DNA of 64,000 nucleotides from PRS1 sp965250265 (GCA_965250265.1 CBDFNO010000014.1:558001-622000), one strand, 5' to 3'. Positions 15,534-26,647 are shown, numbered from the stretch's first letter. The notes: generated by a model not told the origin, from the sequence alone. Numbers and translations are program-made.

Positions 15534-18500
15534 ATGAAATTTAAGTTAATTTTATTAAGTTTTTTGTTAAGTTTTTGCGCGTTTTGCTCAAGAGCAAACT
15601 TCTAATTATAGAAGTAAAACCGTTGCAGTAAAAGATACTATTGTTATTGATAGTGTTAGTATAAATTCGTCCAAATTTGTGCTTCGTCAAAAAGATAGCA
15701 CTATTATAGATTCATCTTTTTATACAATAGATTTTGCAAAAGCATTATTAACCTTTAAAAACCCTATTGCAACCGATTCAATTGTTAATAGAATATTTGC
15801 GTTTTCCAGAATTCTTAACAAGAACATATCAAGCAATTAGACGAGAAGCCATTATCGTAGAAAACACAAGTAATTTGGATAGGTTATATAAGTTGTCTCA
15901 ACCAAGTGAAGTTAGTGACATTTACACCCTTTTGATGGTCTTAACAACTTCAGGAAGTATTTCTCGTGGTGTCACCATTGGCAATAATCAAAATTCGGTT
16001 TTAAACAGTGAATTAGATTTACAAATAACTGGTAAATTAAACGACAAAGTATCTTTAAGAGCCTCGATTCAAGATGCCAACATTCCGCTTCAAGAAAGTG
16101 GTTATTCTCAGCGATTAGATGAATTTGACCAAGTGTTTATTGAGTTATTAAGTAAAAACTGGAATATTAGAGCTGGAGATATAGACTTACTAAATACAGA
16201 TTCATATTTTGCCAAGTTCTCAAAACGTGTACAAGGGTTGTCTGTAAATATAAATTTAGATCACCCTGAATCCAAAACCAATTTTGTTCGCATCCGGAGC
16301 ATTAGTTAGAGGGCAATTTGAAACAAGTCAATTTACTGCTCAAGAAGGTAATCAAGGTCCTTATAAATTGCAAGGCTCTAATGGCGAGTTGTTTGTGCTT
16401 ATTGTTTCTGGAAGTGAAACCGTCTATGTTAATGGTGTAACCGTAGAACGTGGTGAAAACAAAGATTATATTATTAATTACAATGCAGGAGAGATTATTT
16501 TTAATTCAACTTTTCCAATAACTTCCGAAATGCGAATTACTGTTGATTATCAATTTAGTGATCGAAATTATTCTCGTCTTGTCGCTTATAAGTGGCGGAC
16601 GATATGAAAGTTGAAAAGCTAAATATTGGTGTATCCATATATTCCGAAAATGATGCTAAAAAATCAGCCCTTACAACAAAATCTTATCCTCTGAACAGGT
16701 TCAAATTTTGTCCAATGCTGGAGATGACATAGCTCCTTAATGGTGGCACCTTCAGGTGTGCCGGAAGTGGTTTAATGAAAACAGGATTTTATACAAAAAA
16801 GATCTCATAAATAGCGTATAGAAGTTTTTGTGTTTTCTAATAATCCAGACGATGATCTGTTTAGCGTTAAATTTTCTTTGGTTGGAGAAAATCAAGGAAA
16901 TTATATTATAAGTAGTATTAATGCTATTAGTAATATATATGAATATATTGATACCAATAGCTGGAATTCCGCAAGGTAATTACGAGCCCATTATACAACT
17001 TATTGCGCCTACTAAACTTCAAATTGCTGTAGTAAACGGAAACTATAAAACCGACTGATAAAACGGCTATTAACTTTGAAGTATGCAGGAAGTAAAAACG
17101 ACTTAAATCTATTTTCTTCTTTAGATGACATCTGATAATGATGGTTTTGCAGGCAAATTAAAAGTAGAACACGGGATTATTAAAAACAGATAGTCTTTGG
17201 AATTTAAATGCTTTTATAAATGCAGATTATATTCAAAAAGATTTTAGAACCATTGAAAATGTTTATAATATAGAATTTAATCGTGATTGGAATTTAGAAT
17301 CCACCTACAAGTAATCAAATTGTAAGTGATTTTGGGGATCAAGCTTTTTTTTACTTCAGGATTACAATTAATTCATCCAACAAAAGGGATTGTTAGCTAT
17401 CATTTTGAACATCTCAATTTTTCTGAAAATTTTAATGGTAATCGACATATAATACTTGCAAGCTTAAATTTAAATAAGTTCAATGTCTTTTCAAATTCCA
17501 GTTTTTTAAATACTGTATCTAGTTTAAATACCTCAACTTTTTTTAAGGTCTTTTAAACCCGAATTACTTACAACTATAAAAAAGGATGGGTAGGAACTAA
17601 AATCTCAATTGAAGACAACGAACAAAAAGATAAGATCACTAATGAACTATCGCCCTTAAGTCAAAAATTTTCATCTTACGAATTCTTTGTTGGTGTTGGA
17701 CGGACAGCACAAAAGTATTCGCAGAGATTGGCTATAAAAACAGGGTTAATGATAGTATTAGAAATAACAGCTTGCAAAAGGTAAATACATCTAACACCTA
17801 TTATATAGACTCCAAAAATCATCCAAAATGAAAGTACTAATCTTTCACTTTATGTTAATTATAGAACATTAAAAAGTGAAGACAGAAACAATCGAAGATG
17901 AACAATCATCTAAACTCAAGATTACAATACAGTCAGCAGTTCTTATAAAACAGCTTATACAATGGAATACTCGTTTTCGAAACCAATTCTGGCACTCTTA
18001 CCACAACAAGATTTTACATATGTTGAAGTTGAAGCTGGTCAAGGAGCTTACACTTGGATAGATTATAACGAAAATGGTATTCAAGAATTAGAAGAATTTG
18101 AAATAGCACAATTTCAAGATCAAGGTAGTTATATAAGAGTATTGTTACCAAATCGTGTATTTATAAAAACACATCAAAATAGGTTGAGTCCAAACACTTA
18201 CTATTAATCCACAACAGTTTTTTGGAGAAGAAGGTATTAAAAAATTCTGGTCTCACTTTTATAACCAGACATCGTATTTACTAGATCGAAAAATAAAACG
18301 TGATGGCAATAATTTTAATATCAATCCTTTTGAAAGTGATGACTAAAAATCAATTAGGATTACAATTAAATTTTAGAAATGTATTATTTTTTAATAGAGG
18401 GAAACAGCGTTATACAACATCTTATACATATTTATCTAACAAATCTCTGCAACATCTTATCAATTGGATTTATAGAGAATATTTTAAAAAGTCACCTGTT

Positions 18501-19008
18501 TAACTTTAATCATAAATTTGCAATAAGTTGGCTTATAAATTTACAATCTAGTTTTGATAGTAAATGAAAGTGTAAGCGAGAATTTTGTAAGTAAGAATTT
18601 TAATATAGACGAAGTTCGCTTTAATCCTAAACTGTCTTATTTACTAAATGACAACAACACGTTTTGATGTATTTTACCAATTCACTAATAAGGACAATAC
18701 TATTGGAGGTTTTGAAAGTTTAGAACAGCAAAAATATGGTGTTTCTTTTACTTTTGCTAACAATCAAAAAGCAGCTGTTAAGTGGCGAATTTAATGTCTT
18801 TTCTAATACATTTAAAGGCAATCCAAATACGCCAGTTGGTTACCAGATGATGGAAGGATTACAGCCCGGGAAAAACTTTACTTGGAGTTTATTAGCGCAA
18901 AAAAAACTAACTAAATTTTTAGATCTCAACTTCAACTATTTTGGTAGAAAAACCGAAACCAGTAAAACCATACATACTGGAACCATACAACTAAAAGCTT
19001 ATTTTTAA
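15534..19008 (+). pseudogene. Very large outer-membrane protein, heavily frameshifted
   Basis: An ATG at 15534 opens a signal peptide (MKFKLILLSFLLSF, then AQEQTSNYRS once one T is removed). Fragments can then be followed to TAA at 19006-19008, for about 1150 residues in all. Recognisable parts are a region of about residues 85-240 (SISRGVTIGNNQNSVLNSEL, then LQITGKLNDKVSLRASIQD) and the segment VYVNGVTVERGENKDYIINY, whose pattern recalls repeats of the T9SS translocon protein SprA. The second half is beta-strand rich and ends in a barrel-like segment. I count more than twenty one-base indels, some compensating each other. The function is unknown, and the gene is divergent from exonuclease III. 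Confidence 0.65.
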
Positions 19009-19012
19009 TGTT

Positions 19013-19046
19013 AAAAGCCTGAACTTAAATTTAAGTTCAGGCTTTT
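19013..19046 (+). terminator. Perfect 34-bp palindromic terminator
   Basis: The whole stretch is its own reverse complement. It begins AAAAGCCTGAACTT and ends GGCTTTT, and lies 5 bp after the stop of the large outer-membrane protein. Runs of A and T at the two ends make it a strong intrinsic terminator in either direction. Confidence 0.85.
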
Positions 19047-19372
19047 ATCTACGGTTTAAATTTGGAAATTATGCTTACCATAACATAATTTTATTTTAAT
19101 AAATCTCTTTTAGATTATATGCTAAAGCTACAATAAATCCGTAATTTTTTACTGTGGGAAAACCACATATTTTGTGTTGGTTTTTCTTATAAAATGTGGA
19201 AAACTCTTCAATTAATGTGATGTTAAAAAAGCTTTTGCTTATCAACTTTGCTCGAATATTACAATTGAAAACTTATTTTTTAAATTCTGTATTTTCCTAC
19301 CTGTTTTTCTAAAAAAATTCACACCTTTGCTTTCTGAAATTTTTTTACTAAAGCCTAATCAACTTAAAATAC
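19047..19372. other. Gene-free AT-rich stretch with DnaA-box-like words
   Basis: No gene is supported here. It contains the hairpin TGTGGGAAAACCACA (19153-19167), TGTGGAAAAC (19195-19204) and TTATCAAC (19239-19246), words similar to DnaA boxes. No dnaA or other origin-linked gene is near, so an origin is not claimed. The rest is featureless leader DNA of the following barrel gene. Confidence 0.3.
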
Positions 19373-19912
19373 TTGAAACCCATTATTTTATTATCTATAC
19401 TAGTTTTATCGGTCTTTTCTGTAAGAGCACAGGACAATGAAACAACTATTAATGATTCCAAAAAAAATGAAATTAAAATCAATGGACTTTATCTTGTTTT
19501 AGGAGCTGTTGAAGTCACTTATGAACGTTTAATAAACGAAGAATCAGGAGTTGGAATATCTGTATTTTTACCATTAGATAATGATATTAAAGACGATATT
19601 GACTATTACATTTCTCCTTATTACAGAATGTATTTTGGGAAAAAATATGCTTCTGGATTTTTTGTAGAAGGATTTGGCTTATTAAGTTCTGTAAAAGAGA
19701 ACAAGTTTTCTTTTATTGAAGGTGATGTTTTTGTTATCGAAAATAATGTTACAGATTTTGCATTAGGAATTGGAATAGGTGGAAAATGGATAACAAAACG
19801 AGGGTTTTTAGCAGAGCTTAATTTTGGAGTAGGACGAAACTTATTTAATGGTGGCTCAAATGAAGATTTTGTTGGAAAAATAGGAATCACTTTAGGATAT
19901 AGATTTAAATAA
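19373..19912 (+). CDS. Outer-membrane beta-barrel protein
   Basis: A 179-residue protein starting at TTG (19373), the only start that keeps a full signal peptide (KPIILLSILVLSVFSVRAQ). The mature part has alternating strands with aromatic girdle residues and Gly-rich turns, and ends GKIGITLGYRFK, a typical barrel C-terminus with a terminal aromatic residue two from the end. Length suits an eight-stranded barrel. The function is not recognised. It converges on glyS with a 58-bp gap. Confidence 0.7.
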   Translation: MKPIILLSILVLSVFSVRAQDNETTINDSKKNEIKINGLYLVLGAVEVTYERLINEESGVGISVFLPLDNDIKDDIDYYISPYYRMYFGKKYASGFFVEGFGLLSSVKENKFSFIEGDVFVIENNVTDFALGIGIGGKWITKRGFLAELNFGVGRNLFNGGSNEDFVGKIGITLGYRFK

Positions 19913-19970
19913 TACAAAACCAAGCAAATACTTCGGTTGTGTTTAAGAGATTCCTGATTTCGCAGGAATT

Positions 19971-21513
19971 TTACATCCTCATCAACCAAGACTTCACATC
20001 TACTTCTTGTTTAATGATGGCTTTTAATTCGTCAATCTTAACTCGACTTTGCTCCATCGTGTCTCTATAGCGAATGGTTACAGTATTATCATCTAATGTG
20101 TCGTGATCTACTGTAATGCAAAATGGTGTGCCATTAGCGTCTTGACGCCTGTAACGTCTTCCAACGGCATCTTTTTCATCGTAAGTAACGTTAAAATCCC
20201 ATTTTAAATCTTCTACAATGTTACGTGCTATTTCTGGTAAACCATCCTTTTTTAACTAAAGGTAAAATCGCTGCTTTTGTTGGAGCTAATATAGCTGGCA
20301 GTTTTAAAACCATACGTGTCGTTCCATTTTCTAGTTCTTCCTCTTGTAACGCATTTGAGAATACCGCTAAAAACATTCGGTCTAAACCAATAGAAGTTTC
20401 AACTACATAAGGCACATAACTTTTGTTTTCTTCATGATCGAAATACTGTAATTTTTTACCTGAATATTCTTCATGTGCTTTTAAATCGAAATCTGTACGA
20501 GAATGTATGCCTTCCAGTTCTTTAAACCCAAACGGAAATTTAAATTCAATATCACTTGCAGCATCTGCATAATGTGCTAATTTTTCGTGGTCGTGGAATC
20601 TATAATTATCTGCTCCCATCCCTAATGATAAATGCCATTTTAATCTGGTTTCTTTCCATTTCTCATACCATTCGGCTTGAGTTCCTGGCTTTACGAAAAA
20701 TTGCATTTCCATTTGTTCAAACTCACGCATTCTAAAAATGAATTGTCTTGCTACAATTTCATTTCTAAAGGCTTTTCCAGATTGCGCAATTCCGAAAGGA
20801 ATTTTTAGTCGTCCACTTTTTTGAACATTTAAAAAATTAACAAAAATACCTTGAGCGGTTTCAGGACGTAAATATAAATCCATAGCAGTATCAGCTGAAG
20901 CTCCTAATTTTGTGCCAAACATTAAATTAAACTGCTTTACATCTGTCCAGTTTTTACTTCCGGATAATGGATCGGCAATTTCTAATTCTTCAATCAAAGC
21001 TTTTACATCTGCTAAATCTTCATTTTCTAAAGATCTACCAAGACGTTTTAAAATAGATTCGCCTTTTTCTTTGTAACCTAAAACTCTTTGATTTGTTGAA
21101 ACAAATTCTGCTTTATTAAAAGTATCTCCAAAGCGTTTAGCCGCCTTTTTAATTTCTTTTTCAATTTTCGTATCTAATTTGCCAACGTAATCCTCGATAA
21201 GAACATCGGCTCTATAGCGTTTTTTGGAATCTTTATTGTCGATAAGTGGATCGCTAAAAGCATCAACATGCCCAGACGCTTTCCATGTTGTAGGATGCAT
21301 AAATATCGCAGTATCTAAACCAACAATATTATCGTGCATTTGCACCATGGCTTTCCACCAATAATCACGTATATTATTTTTAAGCTCCACTCCATTTTGT
21401 GCATAATCGTAGACCGCACTTAATCCATCATATATTTCGCTACTCTGAAACACATAGCCATATTCTTTAGCATGAGAAATTACCTTCTTAAATTTATCTT
21501 CTTGATTTGCCAT
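19971..21513 (-). CDS. glyS: Glycine-tRNA ligase, one frameshift near the 3' end
   Basis: A class II synthetase of the eukaryote-like alpha2 type found in Bacteroidota. It begins MANQEDKFKKVISHAKEYGY and contains motif 2 (FRNEIVARQFIFRMREFEQM) and motif 3 (VETSIGLDRMFLAVF). The frame stops at 20221 because of an A6 run near 20250 where A5 would give LVKKDGLPEIARN. Reading on restores the anticodon-binding C-terminus, down to KSWLMRM and TAA at 19971. The corrected length is 513 residues, normal for the family. As the gene is essential, a sequence error is far more likely than a true frameshift. Confidence 0.92.
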
Positions 21514-21517
21514 GCTG

Positions 21518-21525
21518 CAAAAATA
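21518..21525 (-). promoter_or_regulatory. -7 box of glyS (leaderless)
   Basis: On the minus strand this reads TATTTTTG, a full match to TAnnTTTG, followed by CAGC and the ATG of glyS. Transcription would start at about the first base of the coding region. A clear -33 TTG was not found. Confidence 0.45.
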
Positions 21526-21602
21526 TAAAACCCATTGATACTATAAGCATGTTTTTTTAGAACTATGTTTCTTTTTTTACTACTTTAAATGTTTTATCTT
21601 TT

Positions 21603-22283
21603 ATGTTTAACGCAATTCTTAATTTATTTTTCCCAAAAGTATGTTATGCTTGTAGTCATTTATTGACTGAAAATGAGCTTCATATTTGCACATCTTGCAG
21701 GCATAATTTACCTGTTACTAATTTTCACTTTGAAAATAATGACACAGTAGAAAAAGTATTTTATGGTCGAGTAAAAATAGAACAAGCAACTTCACTTTTA
21801 AAATTTGAAAAGAAAGGAATTGTACAGAAGTTACTTCATAACTTAAAATACAGAAGTCATGAAACTATAAGTAAAATTTTAGGCGAATGGTTAGGAAATG
21901 AACTAAAAGCTGTTGAATCTTATAATAATATTGATGTTGTGATTCCTGTTCCTTTACATAAAAACAAACTACGGAAAAGAGGATATAATCAAGTGGCAAA
22001 GTTTGGAATTGAAATCGCTAAAACATTAAATGCAACATATATAGATAATGTATTAATTAAAACAACGGCTACTAAAACCCAAGTCTTTAAAAAACGAATT
22101 TCGCGTTGGAATAATACTAATGAAATTTTTACCATAATAAATTCAACCCTTATTGAAGGAAAACATATACTATTAGTTGACGATATTATTACAACTGGAG
22201 CAACAATAGAAGCCTGTGCAAACATGCTTAATAAAGCAAAAAATATAAAAATTAGTGTAGCTACTATGGCAATTGCTTCATAA
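21603..22283 (+). CDS. comF: ComF family phosphoribosyltransferase-like protein
   Basis: A 226-residue protein with an N-terminal four-Cys zinc finger (CYACSHLL, then CTSCRH), then a type I phosphoribosyltransferase fold with the PRPP-binding loop LLVDDIITTGATIEAC. The conserved VIPVPLHKNKLRKRGYNQ is also present. ComF is linked to DNA uptake in competent bacteria, though many non-competent species carry it. It is divergent from glyS and followed within 54 bp by the Ig-like lipoprotein gene. Confidence 0.88.
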   Translation: MFNAILNLFFPKVCYACSHLLTENELHICTSCRHNLPVTNFHFENNDTVEKVFYGRVKIEQATSLLKFEKKGIVQKLLHNLKYRSHETISKILGEWLGNELKAVESYNNIDVVIPVPLHKNKLRKRGYNQVAKFGIEIAKTLNATYIDNVLIKTTATKTQVFKKRISRWNNTNEIFTIINSTLIEGKHILLVDDIITTGATIEACANMLNKAKNIKISVATMAIAS

Positions 22284-22336
22284 GTTTTTCGTTAGTTCTA
22301 AATAAATTGTTTCTTTGTGCAAAATCAAAAAAAGTA

Positions 22337-23951
22337 ATGCCTAAAAGCCTTTCAAATTTTATTTTAATCCTTTTTATAAGTTTTCTTTTGGCAAATTGTG
22401 CAAATCGCGGCACACCAACTGGTGGAGATAAAGATATTACACCTCCAGTAATTACAAAATCTATTCCTGAAAACTATTCAGTTAACTTTAATGCGAAAGA
22501 AATAAAAATCTATTTTGATGAGTATATAAAAATTAAAGATTTACAAAAACAGCTCATTATTTCTCCTCCAATGGATCCAGAACCTGAAATTACACCTTTA
22601 GGTTCTGCAAGTAAGTATATTACTATTAAAATTTTTGATACGCTTCAACCTAATACAACTTATGCTTTTAATTTTGGGGAAAGTATTGTAGATAACAATG
22701 AAGAAAATCCTTATCCTTATTACAGATATGTGTTTTCAACAGGCGATTTTATAGATTCTTTAAGTGTAAAAGGAACAATAATAGATGCAGTAAATAGAAA
22801 GCCTGATGAATTTGTTTCGGTGCTATTATATGATATAGATTCTACATTTACAGACTCTATAATTTACAAACAAAAACCAAAGTATATCACAAATACATTA
22901 GATAGCACTACAACATTTAAGTTAGAAAATTTAAAAGCTGGAAACTATTTAATGATAGCTTTAAAAGAAGAAAACAACAACTATACATTTCAGCAAAAAA
23001 CAGATAAAATTGGATTTCTAAAAGACTTTATAACTGTTTCAGCTGATACCTCAACAATGCATACTTTAAAGTTATTTAATGAAGAGATAGATTTTAAAGC
23101 GACTAGACCTAAATTAATTTCAGGAAATAAAATCGCATTTGGATATGAAGGTGATTATAAAAATATGAAGATAAATTTACTGTCAGATAAACCTAATAAT
23201 TATGAAAGTAAAATAACTAAAGATCAAAAAACAGATACATTATTGTATTGGTATAAGCCAAAGTTTGAAGCTGATTCGCTGCTATTTGAAATAAGTAATT
23301 ATTCTTATAAAGATACATTAACGGTTAAATTAAAAGAGCTTGAAAAAGATTCTTTAGTTTTTAATTCGATCCGAAATACAAAAAGTCTATTTATTGAAGA
23401 TTTTAAAATTGAAGCCAATATTCCGCTTAGTTTCAATTGACGAAAATAAGATTAGCATTCTAGATAGGGATTCTACAAAAGTAGATTTTACAACTTCTTT
23501 TGATGAACTTAATAATAGATATGCTTTTAAATTTGAGAAGAAAGAACTAGAAAGATATAGAATACAAATGTTGCCTGAAACTTTTACTGATTTTTTCGGA
23601 AATAAAAACGACACTTTAAATTACTCGGCTAATACAAAACAATATTCTGATTATGGTAATGTTAGAGTGACTTTACAAAATGTAACCTTTCCTGTAATTG
23701 TTCAATTAACTGATACAAAAGGAGATGTAAAAGAAGAGCAATATTCTACCAAACTAGAAGTATTAGAATTTTTTAATGTAAATCCAGGCAAATATTACAT
23801 ACGAGTAATATTTGATGAAAACAAGAATAAGAAATTTGATTCTGGAAATTATCTTTTAAAACGCTACCCTGAACGTATTAGTTATTATCCAGAAGAATTA
23901 GATATTAGAGCAGGTTGGGACGAAATAATTAATTTTGAGCTTTTAGATTAA
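22337..23951 (+). CDS. Ig-like domain surface lipoprotein, one frameshift
   Basis: The Met at 22337 gives a lipoprotein leader ending LLANC, followed by NRGTPTGGDKDITPPVI. A bacterial Ig-like (SbsA/Big_5) domain at about residues 35-125 has the usual SIPENYSVNFNAKEIKIYFD and YAFNFGESIVDNNEENP. A long beta-rich remainder has unknown function. The frame breaks at about 23430, where the sequence reads NIPLSFN-stop. Removing one base gives NIPLVSIDENKISI and a 537-residue protein ending at 23951. This arrangement behind comF is usual in Flavobacteriia. It overlaps the convergent amidase gene by 4 bp. Confidence 0.82.
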
Positions 23952-24727
23952 GGTATATAGAAAAGATCTTTATCATCTAAAAACTTCAATTTTTCTTTAA
24001 TGGTAGTTAAATGATCTTTAGTTAAAGTTATAATTTCAATCATTTCTTTATCTATTTTAAAACTTGATAGCTGTTTCCCTAAACCATCATAAACTGCAGA
24101 ATGTCCTGGATATTTATAATTATTTGCATCCAATCCAACACGATTTACACCAATACAATAGCTCATATTCTCTATAGCTCTAGCTTTAAGTAAAGTATCC
24201 CAAGCTGTAATTCTTGGTTTCGGCCAATTGGCTACATAAATTAATACATCATAATCTTCAGTGTTTCTTGCCCATACAGGGAAACGTAAATCGTAACAAA
24301 TTAGTGGACAAATATTCCATCCTTTATAATTTACAATTAGTTTTTTATTCCCCGAAGCAAAAACTTTGTGTTCTCCTGCAAGAGTAAACGTATGCCTTTT
24401 ATCGTAGTATTCTACTTTTCTTGAAGGATATACAAAAAACAATCGATTATAAAAGTTATTGTTTTCATTAATTATAATGCTTCCCACAATTGCAACTTGC
24501 TTTTTAACAGCCAGATATTGCATCCATTTTAAAGTATCCCCTTCCATAGTTTCAGCAAGCAATGGAGCATTCATAGTAAACCCAGTTGTGAACATTTCTG
24601 GCAGAACAATCAAATCAATATTATCATATATAGCTTCAATTTTTTCTAAAAAAGCATACCTGTTTTTTAAAGGGCTTTCCCAAACTAAATCAGATTGTAT
24701 TAACGCTATTTTTAATTGATCTTGCAT
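23948..24727 (-). CDS. Nitrilase-superfamily amidase (omega-amidase, YafV-like)
   Basis: A 259-residue cytoplasmic hydrolase with the Glu-Lys-Cys triad of the nitrilase fold: Glu in VLPEMFTTGF, Lys in YYDKRHTF, Cys in CPLICYDLRFP. The sequence is closest to YafV-type omega-amidases, which deaminate alpha-ketoglutaramate or alpha-ketosuccinamate. The aminotransferase gene 0.7 kb away produces just such 2-oxo amides when glutamine is the amino donor. The two share strand but are separated by a divergent acetyltransferase gene, so the link is functional rather than operonic. Confidence 0.85.
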   Translation of the reverse strand: MQDQLKIALIQSDLVWESPLKNRYAFLEKIEAIYDNIDLIVLPEMFTTGFTMNAPLLAETMEGDTLKWMQYLAVKKQVAIVGSIIINENNNFYNRLFFVYPSRKVEYYDKRHTFTLAGEHKVFASGNKKLIVNYKGWNICPLICYDLRFPVWARNTEDYDVLIYVANWPKPRITAWDTLLKARAIENMSYCIGVNRVGLDANNYKYPGHSAVYDGLGKQLSSFKIDKEMIEIITLTKDHLTTIKEKLKFLDDKDLFYIP

Positions 24728-24731
24728 GTTT

Positions 24732-24739
24732 TAAAAGTA
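24732..24739 (-). promoter_or_regulatory. Candidate -7 box of the amidase gene (leaderless)
   Basis: On the minus strand this reads TACTTTTA, near TAnnTTTG, followed by AAAC and the ATG at 24727. The 4-nt gap is the same as at glyS and thiL. The box is a weaker match, and no -33 element is evident. Confidence 0.25.
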
Positions 24740-24769
24740 ATTATTTTTTAACTAATTTTAAGCATTGTC

Positions 24770-25288
24770 ATGAAATTATCTTTTGAAATTTGCACCATCA
24801 AACAGCTTGATAGTCTTGTTAAAATATCAAGAGAAACCTTTATTAATGCTTTCGAGAAAGAGAACGACCCAGTAGATTTTAAAAATTATATGGATTCTGC
24901 TTTTAGCAGAGATAATATTAAAGCTCAACTTTTAAATGCAAATTCCACCTTCTATTTTAGTTATTATAATAATGTACATGTTGGTTATTTTAAATTGAAT
25001 GTTAAAGATGCTCAAAATGAACAATTTGAAAAACCTTCTATGGAACTGGAACGAATCTACGTTTTAGAAAACTTTCAAGGCAAACAAATTGGTAAACAGA
25101 TACTTCTTAAAATTATCAAAATTGCTCAAGAAAAAAAGGTTTCTTTTTTATGGCTTGGCGTTTGGCAAAAAAATACAGCAGCAATACGTTTTTATGAACG
25201 CTATGGTTTTAAAAAATTTGGCGAACATCCTTATTATTTAGGAAATGATAAACAAACAGATTTGTTGTTAAAAATTTGTCTAAAATAG
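24770..25288 (+). CDS. GNAT family N-acetyltransferase
   Basis: A 172-residue GNAT-fold protein. The acetyl-CoA-binding motif is LERIYVLENFQGKQIGKQIL (about residues 86-105), and the C-terminal part holds FLWLGVWQKNTAAIRFYERY, the conserved motif B of the family. The substrate cannot be told from sequence. It is divergent from the amidase gene, with only 42 bp between the two starts. Confidence 0.87.
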   Translation: MKLSFEICTIKQLDSLVKISRETFINAFEKENDPVDFKNYMDSAFSRDNIKAQLLNANSTFYFSYYNNVHVGYFKLNVKDAQNEQFEKPSMELERIYVLENFQGKQIGKQILLKIIKIAQEKKVSFLWLGVWQKNTAAIRFYERYGFKKFGEHPYYLGNDKQTDLLLKICLK

Positions 25289-25406
25289 CATTTGTTAAAA
25301 TTACAAAAAACAACAAAATTGATCGTTTTGAACTATTTTTTTGCATTAATAGATGATTTTTAGTCTTTTTTGAGCAGTTTTAGTGCTTTTTAAGGATTTT
25401 CAGTTT

Positions 25407-26549
25407 TCATATTTTGTTCAATATATGCGCTGCTTGTTTTAATGTATCATCCGTTTTTGCAAAGCAAAAACGCAACATTTTGTTATCTAAATTATTATAA
25501 TTAAATACCGATAATGGAATTGAAGCAATCCTTTGTTCGATTGTTAATCGTTTAGCGAAATCTACATCATTTTCAATGGTGATTTCAGAATAATCTAGCC
25601 CTTGAAAATAAGTGCCTTTAGAAGGGATAAATTTGAATCTTGAATCTTGAATCAAACTCAAAAACAAATCTCTCTTCTTTTGATAAAACTCTGAAAGCTT
25701 TAAATAATGATTTGGCTCTTGTAAATATTTTGCTAATGCTTTTTGGATTGGATGATTTACACAAAACACATTAAACTGATGCACTTTTTTAAACTCATCC
25801 ATCAACTCTTTAGGAGCACAACAATAACCCGTTTTCCAGCCTGTATTATGAAAAGTTTTTCCAAAAGAAGCCACTACAAAACTTCGAGCTTTTAGATTTG
25901 GAAACAAACAAACACTTTGATGCTTTTCACCATCAAAAATAATATGCTCATAAACCTCATCACTTAGTACAATAATATCTGTGTCTTTAGTTAAACTTTG
26001 AAGTTGCAGCATATCGTCTTCAGAAAAAATGGTTCCACTTGGATTTTGAGGTGTGTTAATGATAATCATTTTGGTCCTATCATTAATCTTTTGTTTTACA
26101 TCCTTCCAATCTACTTTGTAAGTTGGTCCTTCCAACTGAATAGATATGGTTTTGCCTCCGTTAAGTTCTATTGTTGGTTCGTAACAATCGTAAGCTGGGC
26201 GGAAAATAATCACTTCATCATTTTCTCTAATAAATGCCGAAATAATTGTATAAATGGCTTGAGTTGCTCCAGCTGTTACAGTAATCTCTGTTTCTGGATG
26301 ATAGCTTGTATTATAAAGTAGTTCGAACTTTTTTGAAATTGCTTCGCGCAATTCTAAAATTCCAGGCATTGGCGCATATTGATTATAGCCAGAATTCATG
26401 CCACTATTAACTAAATCAATCAATTTTTGGTCGCTCTTAAAATTTGGAAACCCTTGTGATAGATTAATAGCATTGTATTGATGCGCTAACCCTCCCATTA
26501 CAGTAAAAATAGTAGTCTTTACATTTGGCAGTTTGGACGAAATATTCAT
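25407..26549 (-). CDS. PLP-dependent methionine/glutamine aminotransferase (YbdL-like)
   Basis: A 380-residue fold-type I aminotransferase. It opens with the INLSQGFPNFKSD motif, holds the PLP Lys in VVASFGKTFHNTGWKTGYCC and the substrate-binding Arg near LRFCFAKTDD at the end. The overall sequence fits the YbdL/KYAT1 group, which transaminates methionine, glutamine and aromatic amino acids. The pairing with an omega-amidase-like gene suggests the glutamine transaminase-omega-amidase route, possibly in methionine salvage; that is inference. Confidence 0.87.
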   Translation of the reverse strand: MNISSKLPNVKTTIFTVMGGLAHQYNAINLSQGFPNFKSDQKLIDLVNSGMNSGYNQYAPMPGILELREAISKKFELLYNTSYHPETEITVTAGATQAIYTIISAFIRENDEVIIFRPAYDCYEPTIELNGGKTISIQLEGPTYKVDWKDVKQKINDRTKMIIINTPQNPSGTIFSEDDMLQLQSLTKDTDIIVLSDEVYEHIIFDGEKHQSVCLFPNLKARSFVVASFGKTFHNTGWKTGYCCAPKELMDEFKKVHQFNVFCVNHPIQKALAKYLQEPNHYLKLSEFYQKKRDLFLSLIQDSRFKFIPSKGTYFQGLDYSEITIENDVDFAKRLTIEQRIASIPLSVFNYNNLDNKMLRFCFAKTDDTLKQAAHILNKI

Positions 26550-26647
26550 AAAATCTTTTTATAAATATAAATAATCCAAGCGAAAACATGGGGTTATACC
26601 TTTACTAAAGACTATTTTATCTTAAACTAGTCTTAATTAGCTCACAA

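Noticed and set aside
12686..19008. Programmed frameshifting as an explanation for the broken genes
   Set aside because: Too many sites, in unrelated genes, without slippery sequences or a common structure.
19047..19372. Replication origin
   Set aside because: A few DnaA-like words only; no dnaA, no clear AT-rich unwinding element and no origin-linked genes.
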